The notes beneath the pieces are model-generated. The model was not told the origin of the DNA, did no database searches, and worked only from the letters and a program-made list of their open reading frames with translations. 5,019 bases of DNA from Chloroflexota bacterium (GTDB taxonomy: Bacteria > Chloroflexota > Dehalococcoidia > GIF9 > UBA5629): assembly GCA_026389675.1 (NCBI GenBank), contig JAPLHJ010000260.1, positions 1 to 5,019 of the forward strand, written 5' to 3'. This document shows, one piece after another, positions 1 to 5,019 of the stretch. Position 1 is the first letter of the stretch. The number at the start of each line of letters is the position of its first letter. The position numbers and the translations under genes were made by a program.

Positions 1-478
1 CAAATGTAGATTTAAGCAGCCTGATAGCCAGGGCGGTTACAACAGCTACCTGTGCCAGCACTACACCTGCAACTGCAAAACTGAAACGAATTACGTGCTT
101 ATCAATAAATCCTCCAATAGGGGTATTGAAGAAGATAAGAAGTGCCGCACCTAAAGCTACGGGGGACAGCACAATCGGCAAATCTAACAGGCTGTCCACA
201 ATATCTTTGCCTGGGAAACGATATTGCGAGACGACATAAGCTGTGGGAATTGCTAGAACTATTGCAAGCGCAGTGGAAATTGTTGCAGTGATTAAACTAA
301 GGCAAATGGCAAAACGTACCTCATCAGAAAGAAGCGAACTCAAAAAGAGTGGCAAGTCGGTGGCTGCAACCAACGAAACAATTAATATGATAAGTGAAAA
401 AACGAGGACCGAAAACGCGATAAATACTGCAAAATGGAAAACGTGATCGCTTCGGGTACTAGGTAACATGGGATACAT
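1..478 (-). CDS. modB: Molybdate/tungstate-type ABC transporter permease (3' part outside window)
   Basis: This is the N-terminal 159 residues of an inner-membrane permease that should form the oxyanion channel of an ABC importer; the C-terminus, including the expected cytoplasmic EAA loop that contacts the ATPase, lies beyond position 1. Hydrophobic segments are visible at about residues 14-39, 56-83, 97-117 and 132-152. The segment at residues 78-114, containing PTAYVVSQYRFPGKD and then LDLPIVLSPVALG, is the characteristic ModB/WtpB/CysT-type sequence. The ATG at 478-476 is chosen because a GAGG Shine-Dalgarno lies 9 bases upstream and an in-frame stop, the stop of the preceding gene, lies 15 bases upstream; a second Met at codon 4 is possible. 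It starts 12 bases after the binding-protein gene, so the two are co-transcribed. Family assignment is firm; molybdate versus tungstate cannot be told. Confidence 0.88.
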   Translation of the reverse strand, partial: MYPMLPSTRSDHVFHFAVFIAFSVLVFSLIILIVSLVAATDLPLFLSSLLSDEVRFAICLSLITATISTALAIVLAIPTAYVVSQYRFPGKDIVDSLLDLPIVLSPVALGAALLIFFNTPIGGFIDKHVIRFSFAVAGVVLAQVAVVTALAIRLLKSTF

Positions 479-487
479 GATATGCTG

Positions 488-491
488 CCTC
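488..491 (-). promoter_or_regulatory. Ribosome binding site of the permease gene
   Basis: The minus strand reads TAGAGGCAGCATATCATG. The GAGG core overlaps the last base of the binding-protein stop codon and sits 9 bases before the permease ATG. This spacing decides the permease start and suggests coupled translation of the two genes. Confidence 0.6.
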
Positions 492-1360
492 TATTTGATT
501 AAGGTAATAAATCCTGGCGGCAGTTTATATTCGCCGCCGATGCTGGCATTTGGTGCCATTGCCTTAGCCTCAATTTCACTCGTTTTATAACCCCATTTTC
601 TGAATATCTCCTGGCCGTCGGGTGATACCAGGAAGTCGATAAACTTCTCGGCATTTTCTTTATTGACAGCAAAGTATGTGACTGCTGCAGGTATGTAGGC
701 AATGCGGGGTAACTTCCCAGCAGGGAGCATGACAGCCGCAGTAGTTGCCGGATTCCATGCAGCAAAAACATCCCAGCCTATCACCGCGTCAACCGATCTG
801 AGCCCAAGTAGGGCGGCGGTATTATCGCAACTGCTGGCATAGGTTTTGCAGGTACCTGCAAGCTTAACCTTATCCAGTAAGCCATTGTAATCCAATAGCT
901 CAATAGCATACAGCCCCACGCAAACAGAGCTTGGTTCTCCGATTGCAAATTCGATATTGGGGTTCATCAGGTCAGTTAAAGACTTTATTTCCTTGGGGTT
1001 ACCCTTTTGCACACATATGGCCGGGATTAGATAGGCGATGCGCTTGGAATTAGCTGTGGGAACCACACCATCACGTTCTGCCTTTATCATGTAGTCTGGC
1101 GAACCTGGAATATAGATATCACCGGTTTTCCCTAGCTTCATTTGAGAAAGCAAGGTGCCCGACCCGCCAAAAGTTAGATAAACCTTAACGCCTGTTCTTT
1201 TTTCAAATGTAGCCGCGGCTTCTTCCATGGGAGGTTTGCTTGCTGAGCCGACAAATGCGGTGATACTCTTGTCTTCTGTCCCGTTGTTGCCACACCCAAT
1301 CATGGAAGCGACCATTATGGCGACCGCCAGAAATACAGCAATTTTTAGCAATTTAATCAT
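491..1360 (-). CDS. modA: Molybdate/tungstate-type ABC transporter substrate-binding lipoprotein
   Basis: This protein of 289 residues should capture an oxyanion such as molybdate or tungstate outside the membrane and hand it to the permease encoded 12 bases downstream. Residues 1-22 form a signal peptide (positive start, hydrophobic core) ending in a lipobox-like MIG before Cys23, so the mature protein is probably lipid-anchored. The ModA-type fold is indicated by GSASKPP at 38-44, FGGSGTLLSQ at 64-73, GDIYIPGSPDY at 80-90, GEPSSVCVG at 141-149, AVIGWDVF at 192-199 and SPDGQEIFRKWGY at 246-258. A TTG at 1375-1373 would add five residues, but AAGGG abuts it with no spacing, so the ATG at 1360-1358 is preferred; its own Shine-Dalgarno is weak. 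Four cysteines in the mature domain (116, 147, 171, 178) are unusual for an exported binding protein. The exact ligand is an inference from family and neighbour. Confidence 0.85.
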   Translation of the reverse strand: MIKLLKIAVFLAVAIMVASMIGCGNNGTEDKSITAFVGSASKPPMEEAAATFEKRTGVKVYLTFGGSGTLLSQMKLGKTGDIYIPGSPDYMIKAERDGVVPTANSKRIAYLIPAICVQKGNPKEIKSLTDLMNPNIEFAIGEPSSVCVGLYAIELLDYNGLLDKVKLAGTCKTYASSCDNTAALLGLRSVDAVIGWDVFAAWNPATTAAVMLPAGKLPRIAYIPAAVTYFAVNKENAEKFIDFLVSPDGQEIFRKWGYKTSEIEAKAMAPNASIGGEYKLPPGFITLIK

Positions 1361-1396
1361 TCTTTCACATTCCAACCCTTTTAAATATCAGAGAGC

Positions 1397-1411
1397 TTTT
1401 AGTCGACAAAA
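1397..1411. repeat. Palindrome at the predicted transcription start of the transporter operon
   Basis: The plus strand reads TTTTAGTCGACAAAA, which is symmetric around GTCGAC apart from one extra base. It begins about two bases downstream of the predicted start near 1413, a position typical for a repressor operator. The role is inferred; it does not match a regulator site I can name with confidence. Confidence 0.35.
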
Positions 1412-1419
1412 CTTTACAT

Positions 1420-1448
1420 ATAATATCACCAAATCAAGGGCGTGTAAT
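1420..1448 (-). promoter_or_regulatory. Predicted promoter of the binding protein-permease operon
   Basis: On the minus strand ATTACA (1448-1443, four of six matches to TTGACA) is separated by exactly 17 bases from TATTAT (1425-1420, five of six matches to TATAAT). The start would fall near 1413, giving a leader of about 53 bases before the ATG at 1360. It is the best -10/-35 pair I could find upstream of this gene, and it is flanked by inverted repeats on both sides. Confidence 0.45.
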
Positions 1449-1460
1449 TCTCCATATGTT

Positions 1461-1530
1461 ATTGTTTTCCATAGTCATTAATCACTTTGATAGTAATGAT
1501 GGGTAGTTTAGCGCAACCATGGAAAATAAT
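1461..1530. repeat. Nested AT-rich inverted repeats upstream of the transporter promoter
   Basis: The outer arms are ATTGTTTTCCAT (1461-1472) and ATGGAAAATAAT (1519-1530), complementary at 11 of 12 positions and 46 bases apart. Inside lies a hairpin with arms TCATTA (1475-1480) and TAATGA (1494-1499), continued by ATCA (1481-1484) and TGAT (1488-1491) with a two-base bulge. The block lies just upstream of the predicted -35 box, so binding sites for a regulator are plausible. No U-tract follows, so a terminator is unlikely. Confidence 0.45.
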
Positions 1531-1547
1531 GGCTGGTAACGGCAGCC
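1531..1547. repeat. Short GC-rich hairpin
   Basis: Arms GGCTG (1531-1535) and CAGCC (1543-1547) enclose a seven-base loop. It directly abuts the outer right arm of the inverted repeat at 1461-1530. No U-tract follows on either strand; the function is unknown. Confidence 0.3.
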
Positions 1548-1580
1548 CCAATATTGTCTTCACCCCTTATAATAATCTGG

Positions 1581-1637
1581 CGTAGTTCCAACGGACCCGG
1601 AGTATATCTTATCGAGAATTGAACTATGGCAACATAG
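1581..1637. repeat. Two overlapping, mutually exclusive hairpins
   Basis: CTATG at 1624-1628 can pair with CATAG at 1633-1637 around a GCAA tetraloop. The overlapping GAACTATG (1621-1628) can instead pair with CGTAGTTC at 1581-1588, eight pairs with one G-U on the plus strand (an A-C mismatch on the minus strand). The two cannot form together. No known riboswitch class was recognised. Confidence 0.3.
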
Positions 1638-1725
1638 AATTTAACTCATGGTTCGCCTGATGGCTAAGGAGAAAAAGTTCGGAATCTGTCTTGAATCGTG
1701 TTATTTTTAGCTTCAGCAAATAGCA

Positions 1726-1753
1726 TGGTGGGGCATCAGGGGTTTGAACCAGG
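1726..1753 (-). other. tRNA 3'-end-like fragment (possible attachment-site remnant)
   Basis: The minus strand carries GGTTCAAACC (1750-1741), a full match to the T-loop consensus GGTTCRANYC. It is followed at exactly the canonical distance by seven acceptor-like bases ATGCCCC (1736-1730), a discriminator A and CCA (1728-1726). The T-stem has two mismatches out of five pairs, and no complete 5' half is present: GGGG at 1787-1784 could pair with CCCC at 1733-1730 but would give only a 62-base molecule overlapping the hydrolase gene. It is therefore not a working tRNA gene; it is either a 3' remnant such as integrative elements leave, or chance. Confidence 0.25.
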
Positions 1754-1760
1754 GCTCGGG

Positions 1761-2402
1761 CTATGCTGAGAGCCAGAGGACATCCCCGTACAAGTCCGGC
1801 GCGTGAGGACGGGTAGCGAAAATGGCAAACGCCTTCTTCTCCTTCCCTACCTGTGTAGCGTCACCGTGCCCTGGTAAAATCCATGTTTCATAGGGCAGCA
1901 CCAGGATCTTGTTCTCGATGGAATCCACTATTGAATTGAAACCGGCCGGCGTCCAGGTTTTCCCCGGGCCACCCGGAAAGATGGTATCTCCCGATAGCAG
2001 GTATCTGCCGGCAAGAAAGCAAGTGCTGCCCGGCGTATGCCCCGGCGTATGCAATACCTTGATCTTTAGCAACCCGACATCTATAAGGTCGCCATCCCTG
2101 AGCTGGATATCCGGCGGATGTTGCAGTTGACCGGCGTCAAGGGGATGAATTGCGATGGGAATCCCGAGCGCTGATTTCAGTTCACCAAGCGCCCCGATGT
2201 GGTCGATATGATTATGGGTTATCAGAATGTATCTCGGATGTGTACCGGCCAGTTGACCAATTATTTTATCGGCATCGCCCGGTGCGTCAACCAGAAGACT
2301 TTCCCCGGAAGATTTGCAGACAACAATGTAAGCATTGGTAGCGAATGGCCCGAGTTCGAGTTTGATTACCCCGGCACTGTCGTCTTCAAAGCTGTATGCC
2401 AT
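1761..2402 (-). CDS. Metallo-beta-lactamase-fold hydrolase (glyoxalase II-like)
   Basis: This complete protein of 213 residues is a cytoplasmic metal-dependent hydrolase of the YcbL/glyoxalase II-like branch. The two-metal site is intact: HNHIDH at 63-68 (His63, His65, Asp67, His68), the HTPGHTPGS motif with His122, bridging Asp139 in LLSGDTIF, and His179 in LPGHGD. The length fits a single-domain member; the extra C-terminal domain of true glyoxalase II (GloB) is absent, so the thioester substrate is not established. The start is the ATG at 2402-2400, since an in-frame TAA lies a short way upstream with no ATG, GTG or TTG between; the ribosome binding site is poor (AGGGG, 15 bases away). It lies 40 bases after nadB and is probably co-transcribed. 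The fold and metal site are seen directly; the substrate is unknown. Confidence 0.9.
   Translation of the reverse strand: MAYSFEDDSAGVIKLELGPFATNAYIVVCKSSGESLLVDAPGDADKIIGQLAGTHPRYILITHNHIDHIGALGELKSALGIPIAIHPLDAGQLQHPPDIQLRDGDLIDVGLLKIKVLHTPGHTPGSTCFLAGRYLLSGDTIFPGGPGKTWTPAGFNSIVDSIENKILVLPYETWILPGHGDATQVGKEKKAFAIFATRPHAPDLYGDVLWLSA
2029..2052 (-). repeat. Perfect 12-base tandem repeat encoding the HTPGHTPG metal-site loop
   Basis: CCCGGCGTATGC occurs twice without a gap on the plus strand (2029-2040 and 2041-2052). In the hydrolase gene it encodes His-Thr-Pro-Gly twice, residues 118-125, including metal ligand His122. The protein motif is common in the family; the base-perfect duplication is the notable part. 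Confidence 0.7.
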
Positions 2403-2442
2403 ATTATGCTTTGTCAGCCCCTGCTTTTATCATGCTGGGATT

Positions 2443-3981
2443 CTATACCTGGAAAACGATATGCCGTTTCCAGGTTTCCGAAGGAGTAGGGTAGTCTGAC
2501 CGGTAATGTGCGCCCCGGCTTTCCTGCCTCAGTAAAGCTGCTTCTGTCATTAATCGCGCGTTAATCACCATTGTATTCAACTCATATGAAAGCCGGTCGG
2601 ACGGCGCCGGCAGGAGGGTTTGCCAGGTCGACAACATCACTGCCGCCTCGTAAAGCCCCTCAACATCCCTGACTATCCCCACCTTGTCCCAGAGCAGCGA
2701 CTGTAGGCCTGCCAGATTCAACATCTGCCTGTCCCGATGGGGTTCACGGGACGGCAGCCTGTACAAATCCGCAATGGTGCCTGCTTTCTCAATAGTTGAA
2801 CCGGCATCAAACTGCGTCCTCTCAATGCTTCTCTTACTGAAGACCAATACTTCCAGCAGTGAATTGGAGGCTAACCTGTTAGCACCGTGTACTCCGGTGC
2901 AGGCCGTTTCCCCGGCCGCAAATAAGCCCGGGATATTGGTTTCACCCCAGGTATTTACCTTGACCCCTCCCATGAGGTAATGTGCCGCCGGAGCAACGGG
3001 GATCGGCACCTTGGTAATATCCAGGCCATGATCCAGGCAGAACCGGTAAATATGCGGAAAACGGGTGGTAGTCCTGGTCGCCGGCAACTGTGTAACATCA
3101 AGAAATACCCTGTCACTGCCGGTTTTTCGCATCTCGAAAAGTATGCTCCGCGCCACAACGTCACGCGGGGCGAGGTCAGCATCCTGCGAGTAATCGGGCA
3201 TAAAGCGGTAGCCGTCGACATTCCTGAGTACACCCCCCTCTCCACGGACCGCTTCACTGATGAGAAAGGGGGAAACGCCCGGCAGCCTGAGCGCAGTGGG
3301 ATGAAACTGGAAAAATTCCATGTCGGCGATCTCCGCCCCCGATTGAAAGGCCAGCGCGATCCCATCCCCTGTAGCGGTGTCGCCATTGGTGGTATATTTA
3401 AAAAGCCTTCCCGCACCGCCTGTAGCCAGAATAATGAATTTGCAGCCAAATTCCTCTATTAATCCGCTTCTAAAATCAATTGCCTTGATGCCGCATACCT
3501 GGCCGCTGTTCAATATTATCTCAGTAGCCAGGCAGTATTCCAGCACCTTTACCGGTGACATCCGCACCTGCTCGCTCAGCGTAACTTCAATATATTCACC
3601 GGTGGCATCGCCCCCGGCATGCAGGATACGCGAAACCGAGTGCGCTGCTTCCCGGGTCAAGGCTACCTCACCGTTGACCGTGTCAAAGGGTACCCCGAAC
3701 CCTATCAAATCAGCTATGCGGTCGGGCGCCTCATCTACCAGTATCCGCACCGCTTCTTCGCTGCATAAACCGTCTCCCGCATTGATGGTATCTTTGAAAT
3801 GCAGCTCGGCTGAATCGTTCTTGCCGATGGCGGCCGCAATCCCACCCTGCGCGTGGCGCGTATTACAATCCTCGATACCGCCCTTGGTAACAATCAAAAC
3901 ACTACCATGTTCGATAGCCAGCAGGGCGCTGTATAACCCGGCTATGCCGCTGCCGATAACTATGTAATCGTAATAATTCAT
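2443..3981 (-). CDS. nadB: L-aspartate oxidase
   Basis: This complete flavoprotein of 512 residues oxidises L-aspartate to iminoaspartate, the first step of de novo NAD synthesis; quinolinate synthase (NadA) then uses the product. In anaerobes of this family fumarate can replace oxygen as electron acceptor. Visible features are the FAD dinucleotide motif GSGIAGL at 10-16, TRHAQGGIA at 41-49, REAAHS with Glu111, ATGGAG at 186-191, FHPTA with His227, EAVRGEGG at 243-250, PRDVVAR with Arg273, AHYLMGG with His334, and HGANRLASNSLLE with Arg369. His227, Arg273, His334 and Arg369 correspond to the E. coli active-site residues His244, Arg290, His351 and Arg386, as I recall them, with a constant offset of 17. 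A helical C-terminal domain follows from about residue 400. The ATG is preceded by an in-frame TAA ten codons upstream; its Shine-Dalgarno is weak (GGGA very close). No nadA or nadC is in view. Confidence 0.97.
   Translation of the reverse strand: MNYYDYIVIGSGIAGLYSALLAIEHGSVLIVTKGGIEDCNTRHAQGGIAAAIGKNDSAELHFKDTINAGDGLCSEEAVRILVDEAPDRIADLIGFGVPFDTVNGEVALTREAAHSVSRILHAGGDATGEYIEVTLSEQVRMSPVKVLEYCLATEIILNSGQVCGIKAIDFRSGLIEEFGCKFIILATGGAGRLFKYTTNGDTATGDGIALAFQSGAEIADMEFFQFHPTALRLPGVSPFLISEAVRGEGGVLRNVDGYRFMPDYSQDADLAPRDVVARSILFEMRKTGSDRVFLDVTQLPATRTTTRFPHIYRFCLDHGLDITKVPIPVAPAAHYLMGGVKVNTWGETNIPGLFAAGETACTGVHGANRLASNSLLEVLVFSKRSIERTQFDAGSTIEKAGTIADLYRLPSREPHRDRQMLNLAGLQSLLWDKVGIVRDVEGLYEAAVMLSTWQTLLPAPSDRLSYELNTMVINARLMTEAALLRQESRGAHYRSDYPTPSETWKRHIVFQV
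2447..2475 (-). repeat. Strong hairpin at the end of nadB
   Basis: ACCTGGAAAACG (2447-2458) and CGTTTCCAGGT (2465-2475) form an 11-pair stem with one bulged A and a six-base loop. It covers the final codons of nadB, one base from the stop codon at 2443-2445, and lies just before the hydrolase gene. No run of U follows in the minus-strand transcript, so it does not look like a classic intrinsic terminator; it may stabilise or process the message, or reduce read-through. Confidence 0.5.
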
Positions 3982-4007
3982 GTTCCCGCTTTTAGCCTGT
4001 AAAATCC

Positions 4008-4016
4008 ATTATAGCA
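4008..4016 (-). promoter_or_regulatory. Extended -10 promoter of nadB
   Basis: The minus strand reads TGCTATAAT: a perfect TATAAT (4013-4008) preceded by TGN, the extended -10 motif that can work without a -35 box. No good -35 is seen at 16-18 bases upstream. The start would be near 4001, leaving a leader of only about 20 bases before the nadB ATG at 3981. It lies in the 66-base space after miaB, so nadB and the hydrolase may be transcribed independently of miaB. Confidence 0.55.
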
Positions 4017-4047
4017 ATATTTGTTACAAGGCTTTTGATAAATCCTG

Positions 4048-5019
4048 TTAAAGTATTGCTTCGCCCTGCAGCGCCCAGGGACTGGCGGATGTTATCCTGA
4101 CTCTCAGCATAGCGCCTGATAAATCACGGCAATCTGTAAAAAACACGAGCTTATCACTGTATGTTCTTCCATACCATTTGGCGCCTTTTTTACCTTCGAC
4201 AAGTATCTCCTGGTCAGTCCCGATCATGACTGCATTTATCTCCGATGCTATCGCTTCCTGCAGAGACTCGATATGGTGCAGCCGCTCCATTTTAATTTCT
4301 CCCGCAACATCATCAGTAAATTCTAAATCAGCTTTGGTCCCTGATCTCGAGGAGTAAGCCGCTGTATGCACAACGTCAAACCGGATGTCCTCGATGGCGC
4401 GTACCGAATTAAGGAATTGCTCATGGGTCTCGCCCGGGAAACCGACTATCAGGTCCGTACTGATTGCAATATCGGGCACCTGATCTCTCATTGCATGGAC
4501 AAGCGACCGGTACTGGTCAAAGTTATAATTACGGTTCATAGCTTGTAAAATCTGGTCGTCGCCCGCCTGCAGCGGCAGGCAAACGTGATGACATACCTTC
4601 GGCAGGGAAGCCATAGCCTCGATCAGGTTACTGCTCATATCTTTGGGATGATTGGTGAGGAACCTGATCCTGAGTAAACCTGGCAGGTTATGAAGCCGGT
4701 AGAGCAGGCGGCACAAGTCGATATCTCCAGCCAGGTCATGCCCGTAGGCATTGACGTTTTGTCCCAGCAGGATTATCTCCCGCGCACCATTAACGACGGC
4801 ATCTGCTGCCTCGTTCAGTATCTCAGAGGGGGGCCGGCTCTTTTCCCGCCCGCGCCGGTAAGGAACAATGCAATAGGAACAATAATTGTTGCAGCCCTGG
4901 ATTATCGGTATATACGTGACGACCGGATTGCCGGCCGGGGTCAGCGAAATGCTGCTCTGGTAAGTCCTGGAGAGCGACTGGCCCGCCAGCCAGTCCTCGA
5001 ACTGGCGGGACATCCCGGC
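4048..5019 (-). CDS. miaB: tRNA-2-methylthio-N6-dimethylallyladenosine synthase (5' part outside window)
   Basis: MiaB uses two iron-sulfur clusters and S-adenosylmethionine to add a methylthio group to i6A37 next to the anticodon of tRNAs that read U-starting codons. The last 324 codons are present; the N-terminal UPF0004 cluster domain lies past 5019. An ATG at 5013-5011 is internal, not the start. Counting from that Met, the radical-SAM cysteines are in GCNNYCSYC (41, 45, 48), followed by VPYRRGREKSRPP (50-62), LLGQNVNAYG (82-91), LPLQAGDDQILQAMNR (146-161), GFPGET (191-196) and YSSRSGT (220-226). The TRAM RNA-binding domain spans about 258-321, with ILVEG and a WALQGEAIL end. GQNVNAYG and the TRAM end favour MiaB over the related MtaB and RimO. 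The stop TAA at 4050-4048 lies 66 bases before nadB. Confidence 0.95.
   Translation of the reverse strand, partial: AGMSRQFEDWLAGQSLSRTYQSSISLTPAGNPVVTYIPIIQGCNNYCSYCIVPYRRGREKSRPPSEILNEAADAVVNGAREIILLGQNVNAYGHDLAGDIDLCRLLYRLHNLPGLLRIRFLTNHPKDMSSNLIEAMASLPKVCHHVCLPLQAGDDQILQAMNRNYNFDQYRSLVHAMRDQVPDIAISTDLIVGFPGETHEQFLNSVRAIEDIRFDVVHTAAYSSRSGTKADLEFTDDVAGEIKMERLHHIESLQEAIASEINAVMIGTDQEILVEGKKGAKWYGRTYSDKLVFFTDCRDLSGAMLRVRITSASPWALQGEAIL
4982..5009. repeat. Perfect inverted repeat inside miaB
   Basis: CCCGCCAG (4982-4989) and CTGGCGGG (5002-5009) are perfectly complementary with a 12-base loop. It lies within coding sequence upstream of the radical-SAM cysteines. It may be a by-product of codon choice; no function is suggested. 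Confidence 0.35.

Larger units (their letters stand above)
1361..1760. other. Non-coding gap between transporter genes and hydrolase gene
   Basis: No long open frame with coding character was found on either strand. The gap contains the transporter promoter and leader, several inverted repeats and a tRNA-3'-end-like stretch, listed separately. Only very short frames occur, for example a 20-codon frame on the plus strand at 1648-1710 and a 20-codon frame on the minus strand from about 1727 down, both without a ribosome binding site. I see no U-tract terminator for the hydrolase gene that ends at 1761. Confidence 0.6.

Noticed and set aside
243..446. Plus-strand frame of 67 codons
   Set aside because: It lies antisense to the clearly coding permease gene and shows no family features or ribosome binding site.
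1572..1600. T-box-like core (GTTGGAACTACG) on the minus strand
   Set aside because: It partly resembles the T-box consensus around TGGNAC, but the flanking conserved bases differ, there is no stem I or specifier loop that I can see, and no terminator follows.
1648..1710. Small plus-strand frame encoding 20 residues (MVRLMAKEKKFGICLESCYF)
   Set aside because: It reads like plausible protein sequence but has no ribosome binding site, is very short, and stands alone on the opposite strand; a gene remnant cannot be excluded.
1376..1760. Possible molybdenum-cofactor (Moco/Tuco) riboswitch upstream of the transporter genes
   Set aside because: The location would fit, but I could not match the conserved core from memory, and most structured elements lie upstream of the predicted promoter; a covariance search would decide.
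2955..3967. Long alternative frames on both strands within nadB (98-196 codons)
   Set aside because: They are shadows of the full-length, motif-complete nadB frame; their sequences are low in recognisable motifs.
4021..4047. Possible terminator after miaB
   Set aside because: Only a weak bulged stem (ACAGG with CCTTGT) is present, without a U-tract.

Overview
All recognisable genes in this window lie on the minus strand, so transcription runs from high to low coordinates. The content looks like ordinary bacterial chromosome: tRNA modification, NAD synthesis, a metallo-hydrolase and an oxyanion importer. I cannot place the organism firmly. The lipoprotein-type binding protein and the overall style would suit an anaerobic clostridial-type Firmicute or a Chloroflexota (Dehalococcoidia-like) bacterium, but this is a guess from general resemblance, with no marker gene in view.

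Layout from right to left in transcription order. At 5019-4048 is the C-terminal two thirds of MiaB, the radical-SAM tRNA methylthiotransferase, cut by the window edge. At 3981-2443 is a full-length L-aspartate oxidase (nadB), 66 bases downstream of miaB, with its own extended -10 promoter between the two. At 2402-1761 is a metallo-beta-lactamase-fold hydrolase, 40 bases after nadB, with a strong hairpin covering the end of nadB. After a roughly 400-base non-coding gap come a lipoprotein substrate-binding protein of the molybdate/tungstate (ModA/WtpA) type at 1360-491 and its permease at 478-1, which runs out of the window. An ATPase subunit would be expected beyond position 1.

The gap 1361-1760 is the most structured part. 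It holds a plausible sigma-70-type promoter for the transporter, a palindrome at the predicted transcription start, nested AT-rich inverted repeats just upstream of the promoter, a pair of mutually exclusive hairpins, and a short stretch that matches the 3' end of a tRNA (T-loop consensus and CCA at the correct spacing). By eye the transporter genes are clearly more AT-rich than the miaB-nadB-hydrolase block, so the gap also marks a change in base composition. The simplest reading is a metal-regulated transporter operon next to a housekeeping cluster, possibly joined at an old integration point. I found no convincing new system, CRISPR array, complete tRNA or rRNA gene, or insertion sequence.
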